Source of the DNA: Proteobacteria bacterium UBA6920
Lineage (GTDB): Bacteria; Pseudomonadota; Gammaproteobacteria; SG8-11
Length of the DNA: 12,085 nt
Assembly: GCA_002448875.1 (NCBI GenBank)
Contig: DKAS01000053.1
Span: forward strand, 1 to 12,085
Reading direction: 5' to 3'
Below the pieces are notes generated by a model. That model had not been told where the DNA came from. It ran no database searches and saw nothing but the letters and a program-made list of their open reading frames with translations. The position numbers were made by a program, and so were the translations under genes. This document shows, piece after piece, positions 1 through 5,936 of the stretch (the stretch's first letter is position 1; the number at the start of each line of letters is the position of its first letter).

Positions 1-350
1 ACTTTACCGTCGAGTACAACAGTGGCGGGGTCAGCGACAACCGCAATGCCCTGTTGCTGGATCAATTACGTTCCGTCGAAACCATGCTCGATGGCAGCGC
101 CAACCTGGCCGAGTCCTACAGTCGCATGGTCGGCCGGGTGGGTTCAGAGGCACGCGAAGCGCAACTGAATGCGCAGACCCAGACGGCGATGCTCAGCCAG
201 GCGCAGAACCAGAAACAGGAGATATCCGGCGTCAATCTCGACGAGGAAGCGGCCAATCTTGTTCGGTTTCAGCAGGCCTATCAGGCGGCGGCGCAGGTGA
301 TCAGTGTATCCAAGACCATGTTCGATTCCCTGATCATGGCGTTCAGATAA
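1..350 (+). CDS. flgK: FlgK, flagellar hook-associated protein 1, C-terminal part (5' end outside window)
   Basis: The reading frame is open from position 3 to the TAA at 348-350, so about 115 C-terminal residues are present and the start lies upstream of the window. The visible part begins near SDNRNALLLDQL, the motif typical of FlgK just before its last helices. It ends with GVNLDEEAANLVRFQQAYQA and a tail ...MFDSLIMAFR, the C-terminal D0 helix shared by hook-basal-body proteins. FlgK forms the first of the two junction rings between hook and filament and is exported by the flagellar type III apparatus. The next gene, flgL, starts 17 nt downstream, so the two are almost certainly one transcript. 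An internal TTG at 54 is not a credible start because homology continues upstream of it. Confidence 0.95.
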   Translation, partial: FTVEYNSGGVSDNRNALLLDQLRSVETMLDGSANLAESYSRMVGRVGSEAREAQLNAQTQTAMLSQAQNQKQEISGVNLDEEAANLVRFQQAYQAAAQVISVSKTMFDSLIMAFR

Positions 351-367
351 GGAATGAGGTAGCGGCG

Positions 368-1270
368 ATGAGAATATCCACTTCGGGTTTTTTCCAGATG
401 GCTTTGAGCCAGATGCTGAATAAACAGCGGGATCTAAGCATTACCCAGCAGCAGCTCGCCTCCGGCAACAGACTGTTGTCGCCGTCGGACGATCCGCCAG
501 CGGCGGCGCAGCGCATTCGCCTGGATAATCAAATCAACGCCTACAGTCAGTATCAGCGCAACATCGATCATGCCCAGTCCCGGCTGGTGCAGTCCGAGTC
601 GGTGCTGGGCAGCGCCATCGGCTACTTGCAACGGGTGCGTGAACTGGCGATTCAGGGCATGAATGACAGTCTCAGCGCGCAGCAACGCGCATCCATCGCC
701 TTCGAAGTGGATGGGCTGCTGCAGGAATCCATGGCGCTGGCTAACGGCACCGATGCCGCGGGCGAATTTCTCTACAGTGGATTTCAGGGCAAGACCACGC
801 CTGTGGTGCAGACTGCCCCCGGCGTGTTCAGCTATGCCGGCGATGACGGCGAGCGTAGTCTGCGCATCGACGATTCAAGCTATGTGCAGACCAACGATGG
901 CGGCGCTGATGTATTCTTCAAAGTGCCTGCGGCGGCCGGCGGCCAGCAGGACATCTTTACCACTATTTATACCGTGGCGAACAATTTGCGCGCGAACGCC
1001 CCCAGCAGCGTATCGCTAACCGATCTGGACAACGCCATCGGTCATTTGAGTTCCAAACAGGCGGAGATCGGCGCCCGCCTCAACGTGCTCGATAACGCCA
1101 CCGATCTCAACGGTTCAGTGGCTGCGCGCCTGACCGTCGATATATCCAAGATACAGGATCTGGACTATGCTGAGGCGGTTACTCGCTTCACCGCGCAGTC
1201 TACGGCGCTGGAAGCTTCGCAAAAGGCGTTTTTGCAAATCCAGGATTTGTCGCTGTTCAAGTATTTGTAA
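368..1270 (+). CDS. flgL: FlgL, flagellar hook-associated protein 3 (hook-filament junction)
   Basis: This 300-residue protein is close to the usual FlgL length. The N-terminus MRISTSGFFQMALSQML, followed by QQQLASGNRLLSPSDDPPAA, is the flagellin-like D0/D1 signature in its FlgL form. The C-terminus (about 255-300) is the matching coiled-coil half ending ...FLQIQDLSLFKYL. The central part (about 140-200) is the variable outer domain. FlgL forms the second junction ring, to which flagellin is added after FlgK. The ATG at 368 is preceded by GAGG at 356-359, 8 nt upstream. It follows flgK by 17 nt, and a rho-independent terminator starts 34 nt after the stop codon, so flgL is the last gene of the flgK-flgL transcript. 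Confidence 0.96.
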   Translation: MRISTSGFFQMALSQMLNKQRDLSITQQQLASGNRLLSPSDDPPAAAQRIRLDNQINAYSQYQRNIDHAQSRLVQSESVLGSAIGYLQRVRELAIQGMNDSLSAQQRASIAFEVDGLLQESMALANGTDAAGEFLYSGFQGKTTPVVQTAPGVFSYAGDDGERSLRIDDSSYVQTNDGGADVFFKVPAAAGGQQDIFTTIYTVANNLRANAPSSVSLTDLDNAIGHLSSKQAEIGARLNVLDNATDLNGSVAARLTVDISKIQDLDYAEAVTRFTAQSTALEASQKAFLQIQDLSLFKYL

Positions 1271-1304
1271 TTCACATCCCCTTAAGTTGCCGGAGACTGG
1301 AATT

Positions 1305-1340
1305 CGCCCGTCGTTAAGCGTCGTGACGGGCGTATTTTTT
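1305..1340 (+). terminator. Rho-independent terminator after flgL
   Basis: CGCCCGTC (1305-1312) pairs perfectly with GACGGGCG (1325-1332) around a 12-nt loop. The hairpin is followed directly by TATTTTTT (1333-1340). This is a textbook intrinsic terminator. It separates flgKL from the flagellin gene, which therefore needs its own promoter within 1341-1663. Confidence 0.9.
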
Positions 1341-1566
1341 ATCAGACAGAATGTCAAACAATGTCAGCACTCTTGACCGGAAGCAGGCGTGCATGCATCA
1401 CGAAAACCGCAAGCCTGTAACAATGGTTCACGTTTCTTAAACGTAACGGCGAACAAGCCAGCGCGGAATCCTTCATTGCAATCAATCACTTGCCATGAAT
1501 GTTAAAAGCTGAATCTTAAGGGCCTGCTTAAAGAATCAGTCAGCAGTGGACGCAAACTTCAGCGGG

Positions 1567-1597
1567 AGCGGTGAATACATACCCATGTATATCCGCT
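1567..1597 (+). promoter_or_regulatory. Predicted hairpin 1 in the fliC 5' leader
   Basis: AGCGG (1567-1571) pairs with CCGCT (1593-1597). Inside it ATACAT (1575-1580) pairs with ATGTAT (1585-1590) around an ACCC loop, with a small 3/2 internal loop between the two stems. All 11 pairs are Watson-Crick. It lies 67 nt before the start codon. It could stabilise flagellin mRNA or act in its control, which is inference. Confidence 0.5.
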
Positions 1598-1607
1598 AAG
1601 TACAAAT

Positions 1608-1644
1608 TGACCGCATACATTCTCAATTGAAGAAGCTGCGGTCA
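1608..1644 (+). promoter_or_regulatory. Predicted hairpin 2 in the fliC 5' leader, next to the SD
   Basis: TGACCGC (1608-1614) is the exact reverse complement of GCGGTCA (1638-1644). The 23-nt loop contains the perfect palindrome TCAATTGA (1622-1629). The Shine-Dalgarno AGGAG (1651-1655) begins 6 nt after the stem, so ribosome access could depend on this fold. The same segment at DNA level carries the FleQ half-box AAATTGAC, so an operator is the alternative reading. Confidence 0.5.
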
Positions 1645-1663
1645 CTATGCAGGAGTAGCCATC

Positions 1664-2473
1664 ATGGCACTGACTATCAACACCAATGTAATGTCCATCA
1701 CCGCGCAACGTCACGTCAGCGGTACCAACCGCGGCCTGGCCACCGCCATGGAACGTCTGTCTTCCGGTATGCGCATCAACAGCGCCAAGGATGACGCGGC
1801 CGGTCTGGCGATCGCCGAACGCATGACCGCACAAATCCGTGGTCTGACCGTGGGCGTGCGCAACGGCGCCGATGGTATTTCACTGGCGCAGACCGCTGAA
1901 GGCGCGCTGGGCACCATGACCGAAGCGCTGCAGCGCATGCGCGAACTGGCGGTACAGTCCGTTAACGCCAGCAACAGCAGCACCGATCGCACCAGTCTGG
2001 ACACCGAGTTCCAGGCGCTGAACACGGAAGTGAACAACATCGCCAGCCGCGTTACTTTCAACGGTCTGTCGATCCTGGCCGGCGGCGCCGGCACCCAGGA
2101 TTTCCAGATCGGTGCCAACGTCGGCGACACCATCTCCGTGACCACCACCGACCGCAGTGCTGTTGCGCCCAACGGTGATATCACTTCAGTAGCCAATGCC
2201 AACACGGCCATCGGTGCCATCGACGGCGTGCTTGACACCCTCAACGGTGACCGCGCGGCACTGGGCGCGGCCATGAGCCAGATCGAGAACGCGCTGTCAG
2301 CGCAGGAAGCCACGCTGTCGAATACCACGGCGGCTCGCGGTCGTATCATGGACGCGGACTTCGCGGCGGAAACCGCCAGCATGACGCGTAACCAGATCCT
2401 GCAACAGGCTGGCATCAGCATGATCGCGCAGGCCAATATGGCTCCGCAGAACGTGCTGGCTTTGCTCAAGTAA
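1664..2473 (+). CDS. fliC: FliC flagellin (minimal, 269 aa)
   Basis: Flagellin is the filament subunit, exported by the flagellar type III system and polymerised under the FliD cap. The N-terminal D0/D1 half shows INTNVMSITAQRH and AMERLSSGMRINSAKDDAAG. The C-terminal half shows AARGRIMDADFAAETA and ends ...NMAPQNVLALLK. Only about 45-50 residues (roughly 138-185) separate the two conserved halves, so the outer D2/D3 domains found in longer flagellins are absent. Residues QRMRELAVQSVN (90-101) keep the positions that TLR5 recognises in Salmonella flagellin (R90, L94 and E114 in Met-less numbering). The ATG at 1664 has AGGAG at 1651-1655, 8 nt upstream. The gene has its own leader and is followed by a strong hairpin, so it is probably a mostly monocistronic transcript. 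Confidence 0.97.
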   Translation: MALTINTNVMSITAQRHVSGTNRGLATAMERLSSGMRINSAKDDAAGLAIAERMTAQIRGLTVGVRNGADGISLAQTAEGALGTMTEALQRMRELAVQSVNASNSSTDRTSLDTEFQALNTEVNNIASRVTFNGLSILAGGAGTQDFQIGANVGDTISVTTTDRSAVAPNGDITSVANANTAIGAIDGVLDTLNGDRAALGAAMSQIENALSAQEATLSNTTAARGRIMDADFAAETASMTRNQILQQAGISMIAQANMAPQNVLALLK

Positions 2474-2480
2474 GCTGAAC

Positions 2481-2510
2481 GGGCGGTCCCGGCAGCCGCC
2501 GGGGCCGTCC
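2481..2510 (+). terminator. GC-rich hairpin after fliC (terminator or attenuator)
   Basis: A 13-bp stem forms between 2481-2493 and 2498-2510, with two G-U wobbles and an AGCC tetraloop. It starts 7 nt after the fliC stop. The downstream T tract is poor (TTCACATTG), so termination may be partial. It may protect the flagellin mRNA 3' end while allowing some read-through into flaG-fliD, for which I see no separate promoter. Confidence 0.7.
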
Positions 2511-2535
2511 TTCACATTGCCAGGTGGAGGTTGTC

Positions 2536-2898
2536 ATGAACGTCGATACGGCACTGAAAACAGATTTCTCTTTTAACACCGCAAGGTCGCAGAAGATGGA
2601 ACAGTCTGCGTCCTTGACGCAGGTAAGTAATTCGCCCAGCGAAAAGCCGCAAGCGCAAGCCAGGAGCGAAGTGGATATGCAGGCGCTGCAGCAGGCGGCG
2701 CAGGAAGTAAGCAAAGTGGTGGAAAGGACGCCGCATAGCCTGCAATTTTCCGTCGATAAAGACAGCGGCAAGCCGGTGGTCACTGTCATCGATCGCAATA
2801 CCAACGAAGTCATTACCCAGATCCCGTCCGAGGAAATGTTGGAAATTTCCAAGCATCTGGACCAGATGACGGGTTTGCTGCTGAAAACAGAGGCATGA
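2536..2898 (+). CDS. flaG: FlaG family protein
   Basis: This is a 120-residue protein with a disordered polar N-terminal half and the conserved FlaG C-terminal domain (about 60-118). The signature reads LQFSVDKDSGKPVVTVIDR then EVITQIPSEEMLEISKHL. FlaG proteins sit between flagellin and fliD in polar-flagellum clusters. In several species they affect filament length, but the molecular mechanism is not settled. The ATG at 2536 is preferred over the in-frame GTG at 2524 because the GTG lies inside the purine-rich SD (GTGGAGG, 2524-2530), which sits 5 nt before the ATG. fliD follows after 4 nt, so the two are co-transcribed and probably translationally coupled. Confidence 0.9.
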   Translation: MNVDTALKTDFSFNTARSQKMEQSASLTQVSNSPSEKPQAQARSEVDMQALQQAAQEVSKVVERTPHSLQFSVDKDSGKPVVTVIDRNTNEVITQIPSEEMLEISKHLDQMTGLLLKTEA

Positions 2899-2902
2899 TT
2901 CC

Positions 2903-4282
2903 ATGATCAGCTCGCCAGGCGTGGGTTCCGGACTCGATGTCAATTCCATCATCACCCAGTTGATGAACATCGAGCGCAAGCCGCTCAACGACCTGCAGCA
3001 ACGCAAGACCGATTATCAGGCGCAGATCAGTGCCTACGGGCGTTTGAAAAACGCGATGGCTGAGTTGCAGGACAGTCTTCAGTCCTTGCGGTCCCAGGTT
3101 AATTTCAATGCCCATACCGCTGTTTCCTCCGATCCGGCGGTATTTACCGCCAGCGCCAGCGGCACGGCGCCGGTCACCAGCTATGATATTGAAGTTATCG
3201 CCAGGGCCAGCAACCACAAGCTGGCCAGCGCTGGATTTGCCGACAGCGCGGCGACGGTGGGGCAGGGCACATTGACCATCAGCGTCGGTGGCAGCAGTTT
3301 CGATGTTCCGGTGAACGACAGCAACGACACCCTGGGTGGAATCAGCAATGCGATAAACAATGCCACCGGCAACAGCATCGTCAAGGCCTCCATCGTCAAT
3401 GTCGATGATGGAGCAGGCGGCACGATCGCCAAACTGGTGTTGACCGCCCAGCAGGGCGGCGACAATAACACCATCAGCGTAGCCGTAGACGACAGCGACG
3501 GCGGCCACACGGATAACACTGGCCTTTCCCAGCTGGCATACAATGGCGGCACGCAGAATCTCAGCCAGATCGCTGAAGCAAAAAGCGCCCAGATCAAGGT
3601 CGATACCATGCTGGTGCGCAGCAACAGCAATGTTTTCACCGGCAGCATTCCCGGCGTAACTCTGACCATAGGCGAGGAAGACCCGGGCGTAATTCATACC
3701 CTGAGCGTGGGTAATGATGACCAGGCAACCCGCGACAATATCAACAAGTTTATTGACTCGTTCAATAAACTGCGCACCACGATCAACGATCTGCAGGCCA
3801 AGGATTTGCAGGCCGACAATACCTTGCGCTATCTGGAAAGCAAGCTGCACGATGTATTGAGCACGCCGGCCACCGGCAATGGCGGCAATCTGGACTATCT
3901 CAGTCAGATCGGTATCCTGGTGCAGAAGGACGGCAGCCTGCGCCTGGAAAAACCAGCCAGCCTGGATGCAGCTTTGCAGGCGGATCCGGACAACGTTGCC
4001 AAGCTGTTCAACGCGGATGGCAGTGGCTTTGCGCAACGATTCTACTCGCTCACCGACAGCTACCTGGCCGTGGACGGATTGATTAAAGACCGCACCGACG
4101 GTATCGATGCCCGCATCGACAGCCTGGAAAAGCGCATGAACAATCTTGAATTTCGCCTGCAGCAGACCCAGCAGCGCTACCAGGCGCAGTTCACCGCGCT
4201 GGATACCCTGATTGGCCAGATGAATTCCACCAGCAACTATTTGACCAACCAGCTTGAGTTGTTCAAGAACAATATGAAATAA
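2903..4282 (+). CDS. fliD: FliD, flagellar filament cap protein (HAP2)
   Basis: FliD forms the oligomeric cap at the filament tip and catalyses insertion of exported flagellin. In some bacteria it also acts as an adhesin. The 459-residue length is normal for FliD. The N-terminal domain is clear from SSPGVGSGLDVNSIITQLM and the following IERKPLNDLQQR coiled segment. The central part (about 70-260) is rich in Ser, Thr, Asn and Gly and corresponds to the variable head domains. The C-terminal coiled coil (about 398-455) contains DGIDARIDSLEKRMNNLE and ends in NQLELFKNNMK. The start has AGAGG at 2889-2893, 9 nt upstream and inside the end of flaG. The fliS gene follows after 56 nt. Confidence 0.96.
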   Translation: MISSPGVGSGLDVNSIITQLMNIERKPLNDLQQRKTDYQAQISAYGRLKNAMAELQDSLQSLRSQVNFNAHTAVSSDPAVFTASASGTAPVTSYDIEVIARASNHKLASAGFADSAATVGQGTLTISVGGSSFDVPVNDSNDTLGGISNAINNATGNSIVKASIVNVDDGAGGTIAKLVLTAQQGGDNNTISVAVDDSDGGHTDNTGLSQLAYNGGTQNLSQIAEAKSAQIKVDTMLVRSNSNVFTGSIPGVTLTIGEEDPGVIHTLSVGNDDQATRDNINKFIDSFNKLRTTINDLQAKDLQADNTLRYLESKLHDVLSTPATGNGGNLDYLSQIGILVQKDGSLRLEKPASLDAALQADPDNVAKLFNADGSGFAQRFYSLTDSYLAVDGLIKDRTDGIDARIDSLEKRMNNLEFRLQQTQQRYQAQFTALDTLIGQMNSTSNYLTNQLELFKNNMK

Positions 4283-4338
4283 ATAGCGGGTGGCTTAACC
4301 GTCGAAGCACAGGTAAGAATACAGGACCTAGATCAAAC

Positions 4339-4749
4339 ATGAACGCAGCCAGCATTTCCCAAGCACTGAAAAAATACGGCAGCACCCGCATCGGCGGCGA
4401 AGTCGACTCCGCCAGTCCACATCGTCTTATCCAAATGATGATGGAGGGCGTGCTCGAACGCATCGCTCGGGCGCGCGGCAGCATGGAACGCAGCGCGGTG
4501 CAGGAAAAAGGCCAGTATATTTCCAGCGCGGTCAGTATCCTCGAGGGCTTGCGCACCAGTCTCGATCTGGACAATGGCGGCGATATCGCGCGTAATCTGA
4601 GCGCATTGTACGATTACATGAGCCGCCGTCTGGTGACGGCCAGTGTGCACAATGATACCGGCATACTGGACGAAGTCAGCCAGCTGATGCTGGAAATCAA
4701 GTCCGGCTGGGACGCTATCGCCCAGCCCGGTGCCGGCAGTGTAGGATAA
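4339..4749 (+). CDS. fliS: FliS, flagellin export chaperone
   Basis: FliS is a small helical cytoplasmic chaperone that binds the C-terminus of flagellin, stops premature polymerisation and delivers it to the export gate. The 136-residue size fits the family. The N-terminal SASPHRLIQMMMEGVLERIARA matches the conserved FliS segment (usually a P-H-x-L-I motif), and LYDYMSRRLVTASV plus ILDEVSQLMLEIKSGWDAI are the other recognisable helices. The SD is weak (AGGA at 4323-4326, 12 nt from the ATG), so translation may rely on the upstream fliD message. The 56-nt gap before it holds no promoter I can recognise. The next gene starts 6 nt after the stop. Confidence 0.94.
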   Translation: MNAASISQALKKYGSTRIGGEVDSASPHRLIQMMMEGVLERIARARGSMERSAVQEKGQYISSAVSILEGLRTSLDLDNGGDIARNLSALYDYMSRRLVTASVHNDTGILDEVSQLMLEIKSGWDAIAQPGAGSVG

Positions 4750-4755
4750 ACTGCG

Positions 4756-5091
4756 ATGGGCAAGCCACAGCCGCAGCCTCAGTTACGGGATCCGTGGCAG
4801 GAGATCGAGGATCTTTCCGCTGCAGTATATCAACTGGCCGCGCAGTCGCGTTGGCTGGAAGCCACCGAGCTGTACAAACAGCGCCACAGCTTGCTGGAAA
4901 AATTTTTCTCCGCCGGGGTGCCCGCAGGGCAGCACGACCGCGTACGCTCCGGCATCATCCATATCCTGCAGTGCGACGACGCGTTGAAAACCATGGCTGA
5001 ATTCAACCGCAGCTCCCTGGTCGAGGAATTTCAGGAGCAAAACAAGCGCGGCAACGCGGCCAAAGCCTACAGTAAAACCCACCAATTCTGA
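4756..5091 (+). CDS. fliT: FliT-like flagellar chaperone
   Basis: This is a 111-residue, mostly helical, charged protein without signal peptide or membrane segment. Its place directly after fliS, its size (Salmonella FliT is about 120 aa) and the pattern of two long amphipathic helices (residues 15-55 and 60-98; LYKQRHSLLEKFF is typical) suit a FliT-type chaperone. FliT binds the cap protein FliD, and in enterics also FlhDC, which this cluster type lacks. The SD AGGA (4743-4746) overlaps the end of fliS, 9 nt from the ATG, implying translational coupling. FliT proteins diverge strongly, so the assignment rests partly on context. A generic flagellar protein of unknown role is the alternative. 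Confidence 0.72.
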   Translation: MGKPQPQPQLRDPWQEIEDLSAAVYQLAAQSRWLEATELYKQRHSLLEKFFSAGVPAGQHDRVRSGIIHILQCDDALKTMAEFNRSSLVEEFQEQNKRGNAAKAYSKTHQF

Positions 5092-5119
5092 AGCTCTTCC
5101 GCCGCCGCCCCGCCCGGTT

Positions 5120-5149
5120 TTGCCTGACGGCCGGTGCCTGTAGTACTAT
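5120..5149 (+). promoter_or_regulatory. Possible sigma-70-type promoter before the PilZ-like gene
   Basis: TTGCCT (5120-5125) and TACTAT (5144-5149) are 18 nt apart, each matching four of six consensus bases. Transcription would begin near 5156, about 23 nt before the ATG at 5179. This is weak evidence, offered because no SD or other signal explains expression of that gene. Confidence 0.25.
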
Positions 5150-5178
5150 GCTGGTCGGTCTTCGCGGCGATAGTATTC

Positions 5179-5724
5179 ATGGAACAACAAGCACCACTGC
5201 TGCATCTGGCGGCGCCGCTCAACTGGACGGCGCTGCGCGCCGAACCGGACGCCATGCAACGCTCCCGCCTCAGCGATAGCAACAGCCATGTGCTGCAGCT
5301 CTATATGCTGCTTGGTGATCAAGCGGGAGAAACGCCGGGCGAGGAAGCGGACACGGCAAAGCTGGAACTGCAACGCCTGGAAACCAAAGTGGACTACCTG
5401 GTGGATCTCGTCAGCCGGGTGGCTATACAGCATCTGCCCCTGCCACCGGCAACCACGGTGCAACTGGGCGGCGGCCGGGTGCAGTGGCAGGCGGGCGCAG
5501 CGGTGCCGGCGATCGGCAGTCTGGTGCGCATCGACTTGTTTCTGCCGCCTATTATTACGCAAGCCTTGCAGCTGGTGGCGTCCATAGACAGCGTGACCCC
5601 CGATGCCGCGGGCGCTGTCGTGGTGGGACGACTGCAGCTGGGCGGCGGCAGTGATGCGGATCTGCTGGATAAAATTATTTTTCGTTGCCACCGACGGGAA
5701 GTGGCCCGCCGTCGCCAATCTTAA
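5179..5724 (+). CDS. Atypical PilZ-domain protein with coiled coil (tetrameric-PilZ-like)
   Basis: This is a soluble 181-residue protein. Residues about 55-82 (LELQRLETKVDYLVDLVSRV) form a heptad-patterned helix. It leads into a beta-rich domain (about 85-175) whose first strands, VQLGGGRVQW then GSLVRIDLFLP, align by eye with the PilZ barrel motif VNLSGGGIRF. The canonical c-di-GMP residues (RxxxR and D/NxSxxG) are missing. A coiled helix plus a degenerate PilZ barrel resembles the atypical tetrameric PilZ family known from xanthomonads. From its position between the fliT-like gene and fleQ I infer a flagellar role, possibly as an adaptor rather than a direct c-di-GMP receptor. The in-frame GTG at 5134 would add a 15-residue hydrophobic stretch without an SD. 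ATG 5179 is preferred, although it too lacks a good SD. Confidence 0.7.
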   Translation: MEQQAPLLHLAAPLNWTALRAEPDAMQRSRLSDSNSHVLQLYMLLGDQAGETPGEEADTAKLELQRLETKVDYLVDLVSRVAIQHLPLPPATTVQLGGGRVQWQAGAAVPAIGSLVRIDLFLPPIITQALQLVASIDSVTPDAAGAVVVGRLQLGGGSDADLLDKIIFRCHRREVARRRQS

Positions 5725-5802
5725 CCTGCCTCGCGTTTCCGACCTCTTTACCTTGTTTCTTATGATAGATTGTTTTCATTGAATTTTTTTCCCGACGACA
5801 TT

Positions 5803-5832
5803 TTGACATTCCAGGGAATTGGTGCTTAACTT
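5803..5832 (+). promoter_or_regulatory. Candidate sigma-70 promoter of fleQ
   Basis: A perfect -35 TTGACA (5803-5808) is followed after 18 nt by TAACTT (5827-5832), which keeps the key T1, A2 and T6 of the -10 box. The region is AT-rich compared with the genes around it. Transcription would start near 5839-5840, giving a fleQ leader of about 115 nt. A second TTGAC at 5849-5853 has no convincing -10 partner. Confidence 0.45.
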
Positions 5833-5839
5833 ATACCGT

Positions 5840-5853
5840 GTCTGATATTTGAC
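5840..5853 (+). promoter_or_regulatory. FleQ-box-like site at the fleQ promoter
   Basis: The 14-mer GTCTGATATTTGAC matches the FleQ consensus GTCaNTAAAtTGAC (as I recall it from Pseudomonas) at 10 of 13 defined positions, including the GTC and TTGAC arms. It begins 7 nt after the candidate -10 box and so would overlap the transcription start, which fits negative autoregulation. This is inference from sequence. Confidence 0.4.
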
Positions 5854-5885
5854 GTGGGGTATTTCAGAAAACAATAACTATTCGT

Positions 5886-5921
5886 CTCGTTACTTCATCC
5901 CCGGGAAACGGGGTCGACGAG
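5886..5921 (+). promoter_or_regulatory. Hairpin with GGA in the loop in the fleQ 5' leader
   Basis: CCCCG (5899-5903) pairs with CGGGG (5909-5913), leaving a five-base GGAAA loop. An outer stem CTCGT (5886-5890) pairs with ACGAG (5917-5921). A GGA exposed in a short hairpin loop is the typical site for CsrA/RsmA proteins, and the fleQ SD (GGGAG, 5943-5947) offers a second GGA. Post-transcriptional control of fleQ by RsmA/CsrA is therefore plausible but unproven here. Confidence 0.5.
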
Positions 5922-5936
5922 TGAACGTTAGCGAGG

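Larger units (their letters stand above)
1341..1663 (+). promoter_or_regulatory. Flagellin gene control region and 5' leader (non-coding)
   Basis: No credible gene lies between the flgL terminator and fliC, although something here must drive a highly expressed gene. Visible elements are a direct repeat AATGTCA at 1350-1356 and 1360-1366, GTCA-N7-TGAC at 1363-1377, the perfect inverted repeat ACGTTT-CTT-AAACGT at 1430-1444, and two hairpins just before the start codon, listed separately. No clean sigma-28 promoter (TAAA-N15-GCCGATAA) is present. Two places keep only TAAA-N15-GCC (from 1438 and from 1503). An AAATTGAC at 1604-1611 equals the second half of the FleQ box as I recall it. The promoter class of fliC is therefore unresolved from sequence alone. 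Confidence 0.6.

Noticed and set aside
663..1019. Plus-strand frame inside flgL (118 codons)
   Set aside because: Out of frame with a clearly conserved gene, low-complexity product rich in Arg, Pro and Ser, and no SD.
1379..1392. GG-N10-GC (GGAAGCAGGCGTGC) as a sigma-54 promoter for fliC
   Set aside because: Beyond the invariant GG and GC the flanking bases do not fit TGGCAC/TTGC, and it lies more than 270 nt from the start codon. One such match in this length is expected by chance.
1438..1529. TAAA-N15-GCC at 1438-1459 and at 1503-1524 as fliC sigma-28 promoters
   Set aside because: Only the first three bases of the -10 box match in each case. They are mentioned as weak candidates and not called as promoters.
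2813..4036. Minus-strand open frame of 407 codons opposite fliD
   Set aside because: It is a shadow of fliD codon usage with no recognisable motif, and it would overlap flaG as well.
5166..5173. GGCGATAG, a sigma-28-like -10 box before the PilZ-like gene
   Set aside because: The -35 position reads TATG, and the implied transcription start would fall on the chosen start codon.
5134..5178. GTG at 5134 as the start of the PilZ-like gene, adding a hydrophobic N-terminus
   Set aside because: No SD precedes it, and the extra 15 residues have no counterpart expected in soluble PilZ proteins. The ATG at 5179 was kept, with some doubt because its SD is also poor.
5762..5790. T7 run at 5784-5790 as a terminator for the PilZ-like gene
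   Set aside because: Only a weak ATGA/TCAT pairing precedes it. There is no GC-rich stem, so it looks like AT-rich promoter DNA of fleQ.
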